A stretch of DNA of 58,790 bases from Bradyrhizobium hipponense. GTDB taxonomy: Bacteria; Pseudomonadota; Alphaproteobacteria; Rhizobiales; Xanthobacteraceae. Each line of letters begins with the position of its first letter. Position 1 is the first letter of the stretch. The notes beneath the pieces are model-generated. The model was not told the origin of the DNA, did not search any database, and saw only the letters and a program-made list of their open reading frames with translations. Made by a program: the position numbers and the translations under genes. This document shows positions 33,928-42,624 of this stretch, one piece after another. Location of the stretch: the NCBI RefSeq assembly GCF_008123965.1, contig NZ_VSTH01000138.1:1-58790 (forward strand), given 5' to 3'.

Positions 33928-34566
33928 ATGACCCGTTTTGATAGATTTTTTGGACTGAAGGCGATTACTCTCTCGGCAGTTCTGACAATGTCGGCGGGCC
34001 TGGCACTGGCCGGCGACAACGTCTCCACGAACCAGATCCTGGACGCGTTGAAGCCGAAGCCCGCGACTCGCGGCCTCTCCGCTGGTCCGCAGGCCGATCC
34101 GGCGGTGCAGGCCAAGGAATCGACCTTCCTGAATACCGTCCGGAACCGCTCGACCCGGTCGCTGTCGACGGGCGAGCGTGAGCAGATCGCCGAGCTCGCA
34201 GCGACCAAGCCGAAGATCGATCTGGAGATCCAGTTCGACTACAACTCGGCCGACATCGCCAAGACCTCGGTGCCTTCGGTGCAGGCGCTCGGCAAGGCGC
34301 TATCCGATCCATCGCTGAAGGGTTCGACCTTCGTGGTCGCCGGCCATACCGATGCGATAGGCACCGAAGAGTACAACCAGGGACTCTCCGAGCGGCGCGC
34401 CGACACCATCAAGAAATACCTGGTCCAGAACTACGGTCTCGCCGGCACCGATCTCGTCACCGTCGGCTACGGCAAGACCAAGCTGAAGGACACCGTCAAC
34501 GGCGCCGACCCGATCAACCGCCGCGTCCAGGTCGTGAACATGGACACCAAGACCGCGTCCAAGTGA
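33928..34566 (+). CDS. OmpA-family outer-membrane protein
   Basis: Protein of 212 aa. Signal peptide at 1-27 (LTMSAGLALA-GD). A linker of about 60 residues follows. The OmpA-like peptidoglycan-binding domain spans about 95-205: IQFDYNSADIAKTSVPSVQALG, VVAGHTDAIGTEEYNQGLSE RRAD and INRRVQVVNMD. There is no beta-barrel, so it is a soluble periplasmic or peptidoglycan-attached protein. ATG 33928 gives the classical signal peptide. It ends at a hairpin (34592-34621) shared with the convergent glycosyltransferase gene. Confidence 0.9.
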   Translation: MTRFDRFFGLKAITLSAVLTMSAGLALAGDNVSTNQILDALKPKPATRGLSAGPQADPAVQAKESTFLNTVRNRSTRSLSTGEREQIAELAATKPKIDLEIQFDYNSADIAKTSVPSVQALGKALSDPSLKGSTFVVAGHTDAIGTEEYNQGLSERRADTIKKYLVQNYGLAGTDLVTVGYGKTKLKDTVNGADPINRRVQVVNMDTKTASK

Positions 34567-34591
34567 TTTGACGTAACCGGCGAACGAACCA

Positions 34592-34621
34592 CGCCGCCTG
34601 CCATGATCGTGGCAGGCGGCG
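34592..34621. terminator. Perfect 12-bp hairpin between convergent genes
   Basis: CGCCGCCTGCCA and TGGCAGGCGGCG with a 6-nt loop, 25 nt after the ompA-like stop. It has no run of T, so it may be a transcription barrier or 3'-end stabiliser. Confidence 0.55.
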
Positions 34622-34624
34622 ATT

Positions 34625-35941
34625 TCATATCCAGCTCTGAAACAGCATCAGCCGGTTGAAGGTCTGCATCGACGTGCCGATGAAGGCCGCCGAGACCGGC
34701 AACATCACCGCAAAGCCGATGGCTGCGACGCCGACATAGGCCCACAGCAACCAGCGCGGAAGCCCCTCTCTTCGCAGCACATAGACGAGCGCAAGCGATG
34801 CCGCCGTTGCGGCCGGCAGATAGTAATAGATGAAGCCTAGGGCGCGGGGCAGCAGCGCCCAGGCGAGCCAGGGCCCGAAATAGAACGACGCGATCAGGAA
34901 TGCATCCCAGCGGCGCGCGACGACGAAGTCGCGCAACACGACGGCGATCGCCAGCAGGGCCGGCCACAGCACCAAGGGGTTGCCGAGGAAGACGATCGCG
35001 GCAACGCGATCTTCCGCTAACTTATCGAACAGGAACCATACCGGGCGCGCCAGCAACGGCCAGGACGGCCACGAGCTCATATAGGTGTGGCCGGCGATCG
35101 CTGTGGTGGTGTTGTCGGCAAAAATCCGGCGCTGCGCCTCGATCAGGTCCGACAGCGACAATCCATAAAGCGGAACGAAAGCGGCGATATATGTCACCGC
35201 CGGCAGGACGGCGAAACACAGCGCGACATGCTGCACCCGAAAGCCGGGCCAGAGGTCGGGACTATACCAGTCTCCCGGCTTCGCATCGGCGAACAGCGTG
35301 CGCCAGCCCTGCATCAGGCGGACCACAGCGACGATGACGATGCAGACGCCGAGCGGAAACAGGCCGCTCCATTTGCAGGCGGCAGCGAGGCCGAACAGGG
35401 CGCCCGCGAGCGCGAACAGCGCATGTGGGCGCTCTCTTCGAAAACCGTGCATGAAGGCGGCGGTGGCGAGCAGGCCGAAGCCGAACGCAAAGATGTCCAG
35501 CATCGCGATGCGCGCCTGCACGTACAGCATCTGATTGCAGGCCGCGATCAGCGCCGCAGCGATTGCCGGCGCTTGCGCGGAAAATAGCGCGAGGCCGCAG
35601 AGGTAGATCGCGACAATCGCGAGCGCGCCGAACAGCGTCGCCGGATAGCGCCAGCCGAGCGCATTGTCGCCGAAGGCCGCGATCGACGCCGCGATCAGCT
35701 CCTTCGCCAGCGGCGGATGCATCGGATTGAGCACCGGCTGCGACGCCACGGAGCCAAGCATCTGCCGCGCCGCAGGCACGTAATGCACCTCGTCGAAGAC
35801 GAATTTTTCCGGCGCGGCGAGACCGATCAGAAGCGCGAGATGCGCGACCAGGAAAATCACGACAGCGATCACTGCGCTCCGCGACATTTTTGGAACCGCA
35901 GGCAATTCGAGCTGCTGCTGTGGAGTGGTTTTGCGTGGCAA
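34625..35941 (-). CDS. PMT-like integral membrane glycosyltransferase
   Basis: Protein of 438 aa with about ten membrane helices. It resembles the dolichyl/phospholipid-linked sugar transferases of the PMT family (GT39 type). The acidic motif in the first luminal loop, FVFDEVHYVPAARQML, and NPMHPPLAKELIAASI match the catalytic region of this family. It probably transfers a lipid-linked sugar to protein or lipid in the periplasm; the acceptor is unknown. It starts 94 nt before, and divergent from, the region that leads to the FecR gene. Confidence 0.85.
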   Translation of the reverse strand: MPRKTTPQQQLELPAVPKMSRSAVIAVVIFLVAHLALLIGLAAPEKFVFDEVHYVPAARQMLGSVASQPVLNPMHPPLAKELIAASIAAFGDNALGWRYPATLFGALAIVAIYLCGLALFSAQAPAIAAALIAACNQMLYVQARIAMLDIFAFGFGLLATAAFMHGFRRERPHALFALAGALFGLAAACKWSGLFPLGVCIVIVAVVRLMQGWRTLFADAKPGDWYSPDLWPGFRVQHVALCFAVLPAVTYIAAFVPLYGLSLSDLIEAQRRIFADNTTTAIAGHTYMSSWPSWPLLARPVWFLFDKLAEDRVAAIVFLGNPLVLWPALLAIAVVLRDFVVARRWDAFLIASFYFGPWLAWALLPRALGFIYYYLPAATAASLALVYVLRREGLPRWLLWAYVGVAAIGFAVMLPVSAAFIGTSMQTFNRLMLFQSWI

Positions 35942-36104
35942 ATTAGCGTCACCGCGGACAAAAGTAATCGCGTCCCCTCATTGAACGCATTCCACCGCGA
36001 CTGTCACTAAGCATAACGCACGTCCCGCGCCGCTTGTGATAATTTGGCCACATCGCAAGCGCGCGCGATCCGGTACGATCAGGGACACATCGATCGGTTG
36101 CGAA

Positions 36105-36812
36105 ATGAATTTGCGTTTCTTGTTTTTCTCCACTTTGTTGTCGGCTGCCTTTTGCGCCGCGCCTTGCGCGCAGGCGCAGGCGCAGACGCGCGTCGGCGAG
36201 GCCGTGGTGATCCAGAACGAAGTGGTGCGCGTGGCCGCAACCGCGACGCCGATCAGCGTCGGCGACAGTATGCTGCGCGACGAGATCGTGCGCACCGGCG
36301 CCGACAGCGCAGCGCGCTTCGTCATGGCCGACAGCACCAATCTGTCGCTCGGGCCGAGCGCAACGCTGAAGCTTGATCGCACCGTCTTCAACGACGAGCA
36401 TAGCTATCGCGACGTCGCGATCCGCATGACCACCGGCGCATTTCGTTTCGTCACCGGACATTCGGAGAAGACCGCCTACAAGATCACCACGCCGCTCGCG
36501 ACCATCGGCGTGCGCGGCACCACGCTCGACATCCTCTCGCGACGCGGCCGCTCTATTGTCGTGCTACAGGACGGCGCAGCCCGCGTCTGCACGCTGAGCT
36601 TCCAATGCGTGCAACTGACCCAGCCCGGCGACACCGCAATCATCACCTCGACCGGCGGCAAGGTCGGCATCGCCAAAAGCAATACGCCGCCCTGGACCTT
36701 TGCCGCGACCTGCGCCGCAAGCGCCGGGCTGTGCTCGATCAATCAATATGCGGACGCCTCGCCGGCCATCACGCCCGCCGTCCATGACGACGGCATGCTG
36801 TGCGGGCGCTGA
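36105..36812 (+). CDS. Periplasmic FecR-domain protein
   Basis: Protein of 235 aa. Signal peptide at 1-25 (FFSTLLSAAFCAAPCAQAQA). A FecR beta-jellyroll domain spans about 40-180: ISVGDSMLRDEIVRTGADSA, FVMADSTNLSLGPSATLKLD, TTPLATIGVRGTTLDILSRR. It lacks the cytoplasmic and membrane parts of sigma-regulating FecR, so it is a free periplasmic domain. Mature Cys residues are odd in number (pairs VCTLSFQC and ATCAASAGLC plus a lone Cys in the terminal LCGR). The stop overlaps the start of the beta-barrel gene by one base (TGATG), which implies coupled synthesis. Confidence 0.88.
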   Translation: MNLRFLFFSTLLSAAFCAAPCAQAQAQTRVGEAVVIQNEVVRVAATATPISVGDSMLRDEIVRTGADSAARFVMADSTNLSLGPSATLKLDRTVFNDEHSYRDVAIRMTTGAFRFVTGHSEKTAYKITTPLATIGVRGTTLDILSRRGRSIVVLQDGAARVCTLSFQCVQLTQPGDTAIITSTGGKVGIAKSNTPPWTFAATCAASAGLCSINQYADASPAITPAVHDDGMLCGR

Positions 36813-37939
36813 TGATTGCGCAACTCCGCTTCAAGCGCCTCTTCCTCGCCGGCGCGGTGACCATGGCTGCCACGCTCGCGTTTGCCGTGCTCGATGTCCG
36901 TCCGGCCACAGCCCAAGCTTGCGAGGCCGAGTGCGGGCCGTCCCCGACGTCGACATACTCGCCGTCCCCGACGCCTTCCCCAAGTCCCTCCCCAAGCCCT
37001 TATCCAAGTCCCTCTCCAACTCCGTCGCCGAGCCCAACGCCGACGGGCGCAGATTCCAGCGGCAATTCGCTCGGCGGCCTCGCCAACCAGCGCTTCAACC
37101 AGATGATTACCAACCGGGTGCTCGGCACGGTGCTGCTAGGCGTCAACGAGCAGGTCAATTGCAGCGATTGCCTCAGCGCCTTCGGCTCGGCCGGCTCGTT
37201 TTCGGCCGGTATCCACGGCCGCAAGGAGCTTACCCCCAACCTGTCGCTGCTCGCCGGCATCGCTTACACGCAATACAGCGAGGGTGGCTACAACGTCACC
37301 AGCGCGCCGATCAGCGCCTTCGCGCTGCGCTATGACTTCACGGACTGGGGCTCGTCGCGTCCGTTCTTCGACGTCGGCACGATCCTGACGCCGTGGGAGA
37401 AGGTGCGTTACACCCGCAGCTACAATACCAGCTTCGGGCCGGTAAGCGTGACGAGCTCGACCAACGCCGCGAACTACGCCGTGTATGGCCGCGCCGGCTG
37501 GATGAGCCGCGTATCACCCCGGGACGAGGTCGCGGCGTCGATCGAGGTCTGGCAGCTCTGGCAGCGCGTGTCGGGCTACAGCGACAGCACGGTGGCGTTC
37601 AATCCGTTCGACGCCACCATCGCGACCGGCACCGACCGCACCAGCCTGGTCAAGATCGGCGGTCAGTGGACGCATCTGTATGGCAGCAACATCGAGGCCA
37701 ACGTCAATGGCGGCTGGGTGCAGTCGTTCGCCAGCCGCAGCGGCATCGTCGCCACCGTGACCGGCGACGGCACGGTGGTGCCGACAATGGGCAACCAGGG
37801 CTGGTTCGAATATGGCGGCCGCCTCGGCTTCCGCGTGTCCAAGGGCTGGATCGTGGACCTCTTTGCGAACGGCACACTCGGCCCGCAACCCGTCGGCAAC
37901 ACCATCCACGGCGGCGTCGGGCTAAGGATCAATTATTGA
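36812..37939 (+). CDS. Outer-membrane autotransporter-like beta-barrel with Pro/Ser linker
   Basis: Protein of 375 aa. Signal peptide of about 34 residues (AGAVTMAATLAFAVLDVRPA-TAQA). A linker rich in Pro/Ser/Thr (PSPTPSPSPSPSP type, about 43-75) follows CEAEC. The last 290 residues have the alternating pattern of a 12-strand autotransporter barrel, and the protein ends in the aromatic GLRINY. There is no sizeable passenger domain. Start is ATG 36812, overlapping the FecR stop. Probably anchors or exposes its linker, or works with the FecR protein. Barrel assignment is by pattern, not by search. Confidence 0.82.
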   Translation: MIAQLRFKRLFLAGAVTMAATLAFAVLDVRPATAQACEAECGPSPTSTYSPSPTPSPSPSPSPYPSPSPTPSPSPTPTGADSSGNSLGGLANQRFNQMITNRVLGTVLLGVNEQVNCSDCLSAFGSAGSFSAGIHGRKELTPNLSLLAGIAYTQYSEGGYNVTSAPISAFALRYDFTDWGSSRPFFDVGTILTPWEKVRYTRSYNTSFGPVSVTSSTNAANYAVYGRAGWMSRVSPRDEVAASIEVWQLWQRVSGYSDSTVAFNPFDATIATGTDRTSLVKIGGQWTHLYGSNIEANVNGGWVQSFASRSGIVATVTGDGTVVPTMGNQGWFEYGGRLGFRVSKGWIVDLFANGTLGPQPVGNTIHGGVGLRINY

Positions 37940-37964
37940 GACGCCTCGCTCAGGCATAGTCTCG

Positions 37965-38052
37965 TAGGGTGGGCAAAGCGTAGCGTGCCCACACCTTTCT
38001 GGGCGGAGGACAGGTGGTGGGCACGGCGCAAACGCGCCTCTGCCCACCCTAC
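37965..38052. repeat. Dispersed inverted repeat, family D (copy 3)
   Basis: Starts TAGGGTGGGCAAAGCGTAGC and ends CTCTGCCCACCCTAC. It lies between the convergent barrel and VOC genes. Confidence 0.85.
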
Positions 38053-38069
38053 ATATCTTGTCGGCGCTA

Positions 38070-38558
38070 TCACGCCGCCGACTTGCCCTCGAAGGCGCGG
38101 CGCAGAATCTCGACATCCAGCTTCACCATCTTCATCATGGCCTGCATCGCACGCGCGGCCGCAGCCTTGTCCGGGCTCGCTAGAAATTCGAACATCACCT
38201 TCGGCACCACCTGCCAGGACACGCCATAGCGATCCCTCAGCCAGCCGCACTGCTCTTCCTTGCCGCCGTGGACCAGGAAGGCGTTCCAGACGCTGTCGAC
38301 CTGGGCCTGATCGTCGCAATGGATCATCAGCGAGAGCGAGTGGGTGTACTCCATCTTCATCCCGCCGTTCAGCGCGACGAGGGGCTGACCTGCCACCGTG
38401 AACTCGACGACCAGCACGGAGCCTTCCTTGCCGGATGGGTTGTCCGAAACGTTGCGCTGAACGTGCGTGATCTCGGAATTCGGCACCAGCGAGACGTAGA
38501 ACTTGGCGGCTTCTTCGGCATCGCCGTTGAACCACATGCAGGGCACGAGCTTGGGCAT
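38070..38558 (-). CDS. VOC-superfamily protein, PhnB-like
   Basis: Protein of 162 aa. Glyoxalase/bleomycin-resistance fold of the PhnB/3-dmu-9_3-mt type: PCMWFNGDAEEAAKFYVSLVP at the N-terminus, GQPLVALNGG, then EEQCGWLRDRYGVSWQVVPK. The C-terminal tail has a Met-rich helix (ARAMQAMMKMVKLDVEILRRAF). Substrate unknown; some relatives are metal-dependent isomerases or dioxygenases. It is followed by a second VOC gene transcribed the same way. Confidence 0.88.
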   Translation of the reverse strand: MPKLVPCMWFNGDAEEAAKFYVSLVPNSEITHVQRNVSDNPSGKEGSVLVVEFTVAGQPLVALNGGMKMEYTHSLSLMIHCDDQAQVDSVWNAFLVHGGKEEQCGWLRDRYGVSWQVVPKVMFEFLASPDKAAAARAMQAMMKMVKLDVEILRRAFEGKSAA

Positions 38559-38603
38559 CGTGAATTCTCCTCTTCTGGATTTTCGATTTTTATCGAGGTT
38601 CGG

Positions 38604-39032
38604 TCAGGTGGTCGCCATGGCGGGCTGCGTTGTCGCGGCCGCCATGTCCATCCAGTTCACACCCCACATATGACCATCCGGATCCTCGAAGCTGCGGCCG
38701 TACATGAAGCTGAACTCCTCCTTCGGGCTGGGATCGGCCACCCCGCCCGCGACCTCGGCCTTGCCGACGATATCGTCGACCTCGGCGCGACTGTCCGCGG
38801 ACAGGCAGAACAGCGCCTGGTTCGAGGTCCTGGCATCCGCGATCGGCTTCGGCGTGAACTGGCGGAATTTGTCGTGAGTCATCAGCATGGCGTAGATGGC
38901 CTCGGAGAAGACCATGCAGCTCGCGGTATCGTCGCAGAATTGCGGATTCCTGACCGCGCCGATCGCCTCGTAGAAGGCGGTGGCGCGCCTGAGGTCGGTC
39001 ACCGGCAGGTTGACGAAGATCATCTTGGGCAT
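38604..39032 (-). CDS. VOC-superfamily protein (glyoxalase/extradiol-type)
   Basis: Protein of 142 aa from ATG 39032. Two beta-alpha-beta-beta-beta modules: MIFVNLPVTDLRRATAFYEAIG and a C-terminal EEFSFMYGRSFEDPDGHMWGVNWMD with a potential metal Glu. DSRAEVDDIVGKAEVAGG is typical of the family. It sits 45 nt upstream of the PhnB-like gene, so the two are probably co-transcribed. Activity is unknown. Confidence 0.88.
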   Translation of the reverse strand: MPKMIFVNLPVTDLRRATAFYEAIGAVRNPQFCDDTASCMVFSEAIYAMLMTHDKFRQFTPKPIADARTSNQALFCLSADSRAEVDDIVGKAEVAGGVADPSPKEEFSFMYGRSFEDPDGHMWGVNWMDMAAATTQPAMATT

Positions 39033-39163
39033 CGGAAGCTCCTTGGGCGGGGTTCTGCCCAAGGACGGATGGGCCAGCGGCCATCCGACACGGCTTCCGA
39101 ATATTTTTTAGACCCTTGCCCGCGGGATTCTGTCGCACAGAACCGCAAGGCCTCCTGGCAGCC

Positions 39164-39676
39164 CTACTTCGTCTCGTTCGGGTCCCGGTGGACGGGGTCG
39201 ATCCACAGGACCGTCTCGGGCTTCTCGATTGGCTCGATGTCGAGGTTGACCGCGACCGCCTCGCCATCGCTGCGCACCAGCACGCATTCCAGCACCTCAT
39301 CGCGGCTGGCGTTAATCTCCTGGTGCGGCACGTAGGGCGGCACGAAAATGAAATCGCCGGGACCGGCCTCCGCGGTGAATTGCAGGCTCTCGCCCCATCG
39401 CATCCGAGCTTTGCCCTTCACCACGTAAATGACGCTTTCCAGATGGCCGTGATGATGCGCGCCGGTCTTGGCATCGGGCTTGATGCTCACCGTGCCCGCC
39501 CACAATTTCTGCGCGCCGACGCGCGCGAAATTGATCGCGGCCGCGCGGTCCATGCCTGGCGTGGACGGCACGTTCGTATCGAGCTGATTGCCGGGAATGA
39601 CGCGCACGCCGTCATGTTTCCAGCGATCGTCATGATCGTGGTCATGGTGGGAATGCGAATGATCATGGCCGGTCAT
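39164..39676 (-). CDS. Cupin-domain protein with His-rich N-terminus
   Basis: Protein of 170 aa. The N-terminal 18 residues (MTGHDHSHSHHDHDHDDR) hold seven His and five Asp and probably bind metal. A single cupin barrel follows at about 55-160, with the first motif KTGAHHHGHLESVIYVVKGKARM and the second PGDFIFVPPYVPHQEINAS. Metal-binding His and Glu residues are conserved. It may be a dioxygenase, isomerase or metal-sensing protein. Start ATG 39676. Alone, between the VOC and FKBP genes. Confidence 0.87.
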   Translation of the reverse strand: MTGHDHSHSHHDHDHDDRWKHDGVRVIPGNQLDTNVPSTPGMDRAAAINFARVGAQKLWAGTVSIKPDAKTGAHHHGHLESVIYVVKGKARMRWGESLQFTAEAGPGDFIFVPPYVPHQEINASRDEVLECVLVRSDGEAVAVNLDIEPIEKPETVLWIDPVHRDPNETK

Positions 39677-39765
39677 TGGACTGCTTTCTGTTGTTCCGTG
39701 CTTTCGCAAGCTAGCTCAAAGCCGCGCCGGCAAGCCATGACAAAATCGGAACCCTCCTAGAAGCG

Positions 39766-39793
39766 AAAAGACCGGCCGCAGCCGGTCTTTTTT
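39766..39793. terminator. Rho-independent terminator downstream of the FKBP gene
   Basis: AAAAGACCGGC (39766-39776) pairs with GCCGGTCTTTT (39781-39791) around a 4-nt loop, with T-runs on both strands. It is 13 nt past the FKBP stop. Confidence 0.85.
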
Positions 39794-39805
39794 GTTTGCG
39801 GTGGT

Positions 39806-40270
39806 TCACTTCACCGCGAGCAATTCCACATCGAACATCAGCGTCGCGTTCGGCGGGATCACGCCGCCGGCGCCGCGGGCGCCATAGCCGAGTTGCGGCG
39901 GGATGATCAGCGTGCGCTTGCCGCCGACCTTCATCGAGCCGACCCCCTCGTCCCAGCCGGCGATGACGCGGCCCTTGCCGATCGGAAACTCGAACGGCTC
40001 GTTGCGATCGACGGACGAGTCGAATTTCTTGCCCTTCTGGCCGTTCTCGTAGAGCCAGCCGGTGTAATGCATCACGCAGATCTGGCCGGGCTTTGGCGAA
40101 GCACCGGTGCCGGCGACGCTGTCGATGATCTGCAAGCCTGAAGCTGTGGTCATGGGCTTTCCTGCGGTCTGGGCCGTGGCCGTGGTGGAAACGAAATGCG
40201 ACACGCCGCCGATCACGGTGATCGCCAGTGCCGACATCAGGACGAGAAGCACGCGCTGGAGACGCTGCAT
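39806..40270 (-). CDS. Secreted FKBP-type peptidyl-prolyl isomerase
   Basis: Protein of 154 aa. A hydrophobic N-terminal segment at about 7-24 (signal peptide or anchor) precedes one FKBP domain at about 48-153. The domain shows GLQIIDSVAGTGASPKPGQ, VMHYTGWLYENGQKGKKFDS, VIAGWDEGVGSMKVGGKRTL and the terminal PPNATLMFDVELLAV. It should assist folding of exported proteins in the periplasm. The terminator at 39766-39793 and a 60-nt gap to the next gene make it monocistronic. Confidence 0.92.
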   Translation of the reverse strand: MQRLQRVLLVLMSALAITVIGGVSHFVSTTATAQTAGKPMTTASGLQIIDSVAGTGASPKPGQICVMHYTGWLYENGQKGKKFDSSVDRNEPFEFPIGKGRVIAGWDEGVGSMKVGGKRTLIIPPQLGYGARGAGGVIPPNATLMFDVELLAVK

Positions 40271-40330
40271 AAGACACCTTCCGTTTGAGGCGGAAGGTGT
40301 CTAGCCCAACGACGGTGCGGTTTCCACCCC

Positions 40331-42622
40331 TCAGACCTCGATATTTTCCAGCCGCACCGGCAGCTTGCGGATACGCTGACCGGTGGCGTGATAGATCGCG
40401 TTGCAGACCGCCGCATTGGTGCCGACATTGGCGAGCTCGCCGAGCCCCTTCGCGCCTGCGGGGTTGATGTGATCGTCCTGCTCGGAGAGCAGGATCACCT
40501 CGACTCCGGGGACGTCGGCATTTACCGGCACAAGGTAGTCGGCAAAGTTGTCGTTCACGTAGCGCGCTGTGCGTTGGTCGATTTCGGTGGCCTCCAGGAG
40601 CGCCGAGGACATGCCCCAGATCAACCCGCCCATGAGCTGGCTTCGGGCCGTGCGCGGATTCATGATCCGGCCGGCCGCGAAGGCGCCGACCAGGCGCGGG
40701 GCGCGGATTTCGTGCGTGAAGCGGTTCACCCTGACCTCGACGAACTCCGCACCGAACGCATAGGCGATTTTGTCTTTCAGACTGTGGCCGCCGACCAGCC
40801 GGACATGGCCACTATGCATGGCCTGGAACGAATCCGGCGGCGCGTCTTCCGGCTTCCACTCGCCATATTCCTCGACAACGCCGGCGCCAAGCGCATCAAA
40901 GGCCTTCTCAAGATCGAGCGAACGATCGCTCTTCGCCGCCCGCGTGGCCGGCGTCTGACCGATGCCGACGGTCTCCTTGGCCCTGTCAGTCAGGCTTTGG
41001 TTCGGCATCATCGCCTTGAACAGGCGCTGGCGGATCTGGTCGCACACCATCATCACCGCCGAGCAGGTGCTGGCGGTCGAGTTCGAGCCGCCCGCGACCG
41101 GCGCCGGCGGCAGCTCGCTGTCGCCGACAAAGACCGCGACCTTCTCCAGCGGCACGCCCAGCCGTTCTGATGCGGTCTGCGCGATGATGGTGTAAGCGCC
41201 GGTGCCGATCTCGTGCCCGGCGATCTCGACGCGGGTGCGGCCGTCTCGCTGCAGGCGCACGCGCGCTGCCGACGGTCCCATCTGCGTCGGATAGCAAGTC
41301 GCGGCACAGCCATAGCCGATCAGCCAATCGCCGTCCGCCATCGACTTCGGCTCCGGCGAGCGCTGCGACCAGCCGAACGCCTTGGCGGCTTCGTCGAAAC
41401 ACGCCATCAGCGAGCGCGACGTGTAGGGCTTGCCGCCGATCGGCTCGTTGGTAGTGTCGTTGATGCGGCGAAGCTCGACCGGATCCATGTTCAGCTTGAC
41501 CGCGAGTTCGTCCATCGCGCTTTCAAGCGCGAACAGATACGGCACTTCCGGCGGAGAACGCATGAACCCCGGCGTGTTGCGGTCGGCGCGCACGATCGAC
41601 ACCAGGCTGTCGACGTTCGGGCAGGCATAGAGCCGCGTCGTCGTCTTGGTGCCGCCAACGCAATAAGGATCGGGGCGCGAGGAGACCTCGGCACCCTCGT
41701 GCCTGAGCGCGACCAGCTTGCCGTCGCGGCTGGCGCCGAGCTTGATCTCATGCCGCGTCTCGGCGCGATAAGTTGCGATGGTAAAGCCCTGGTCGCGGGT
41801 CGGGACCAGCTTGATCGGCCGGTTCAGGCGCCTGGCGATGGCGGCGATAATGGCGGTCCGCGGCGTCATCGAGCCGCGTGAGCCGAAGCCGCCGCCGACA
41901 TATGGATTGACCACGCGGACTTTGTCGGCATCGATCCCAAGCTGCTCGGCGACGCCGTTCTTCAGGCCATAGACGTACTGGCTTGGTTCGTAGATGACGA
42001 GGTTGTCGCCGATCCAGGCGCAGCTCGTTGAAAACAGCTCCATCGGATTGTGGTGCTGCGTCGGCGTATCGTAGGAAGCGGTCAGCTTGACCTCGGCATC
42101 CTCGAATGCTTTGGCGAAGTTGCCGACCTGCGGATCTTCCTTGAATTGCGAATTCTGCCCTTTCGCAGCGGCCGTCGTCGTTCCCGGGGAATCGAAGGTC
42201 GCGCTGGGCACAACCGCCGTGTAACTGACCTTGACGCGGTTGGCGGCTTCACGCGCCGCCTCATAGGATTCGGCGATGACCACGGCGATGATCTGGCCAT
42301 CATGCGCGATGTCGGCAGATCTCAGCGGCTGGATCGTGGTTCCGGCATAGCCGCCGTTGCTGTAGAGCTTCAACTCCTTCAGCTTCGGCCCGTTTTCATG
42401 CGTGACGATGTCGATCACGCCGCGGACGCGGTTGGCACCGGCGAGATCGAAGCTCTCCACGCGCCCCTTGGCGATGGCGCTGGTGACCAGGTATGCATAG
42501 GCTGGATTAGCCAGCGGCATGTCGGACGCGTAGGTCGCCCGCCCCGTGACCTTTACAACCGCATCATAGCGCGGCACAGGGTTGCCCATATTCACTTTCG
42601 GCTCGGGAGCGGCAACGGTCAT
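40331..42622 (-). CDS. paoC: Molybdopterin-binding subunit of PaoABC-type aldehyde oxidoreductase
   Basis: Protein of 763 aa. Large subunit of a xanthine-oxidase-family enzyme that oxidises aldehydes with water as oxygen source. Domains: N-terminal a/b hammerhead (PVPRYDAVVKVTGRATYASD) and Mo-pterin domains. Moco-contacting motifs are GGFGSRGSM and the C-terminal AKGLGELANVGTNAAV, which carries the catalytic Glu. ATG 42622 is preferred; it lies 2 nt after the paoB-like stop. The set of three genes with a Tat-exported small subunit matches periplasmic PaoABC. Confidence 0.9.
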   Translation of the reverse strand: MTVAAPEPKVNMGNPVPRYDAVVKVTGRATYASDMPLANPAYAYLVTSAIAKGRVESFDLAGANRVRGVIDIVTHENGPKLKELKLYSNGGYAGTTIQPLRSADIAHDGQIIAVVIAESYEAAREAANRVKVSYTAVVPSATFDSPGTTTAAAKGQNSQFKEDPQVGNFAKAFEDAEVKLTASYDTPTQHHNPMELFSTSCAWIGDNLVIYEPSQYVYGLKNGVAEQLGIDADKVRVVNPYVGGGFGSRGSMTPRTAIIAAIARRLNRPIKLVPTRDQGFTIATYRAETRHEIKLGASRDGKLVALRHEGAEVSSRPDPYCVGGTKTTTRLYACPNVDSLVSIVRADRNTPGFMRSPPEVPYLFALESAMDELAVKLNMDPVELRRINDTTNEPIGGKPYTSRSLMACFDEAAKAFGWSQRSPEPKSMADGDWLIGYGCAATCYPTQMGPSAARVRLQRDGRTRVEIAGHEIGTGAYTIIAQTASERLGVPLEKVAVFVGDSELPPAPVAGGSNSTASTCSAVMMVCDQIRQRLFKAMMPNQSLTDRAKETVGIGQTPATRAAKSDRSLDLEKAFDALGAGVVEEYGEWKPEDAPPDSFQAMHSGHVRLVGGHSLKDKIAYAFGAEFVEVRVNRFTHEIRAPRLVGAFAAGRIMNPRTARSQLMGGLIWGMSSALLEATEIDQRTARYVNDNFADYLVPVNADVPGVEVILLSEQDDHINPAGAKGLGELANVGTNAAVCNAIYHATGQRIRKLPVRLENIEV

Positions 42623-42624
42623 GA

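Noticed and set aside
37011..37050. Pro/Ser-coding repeat considered as a separate DNA repeat element
   Set aside because: It is a low-complexity coding linker of the barrel protein, in frame throughout.
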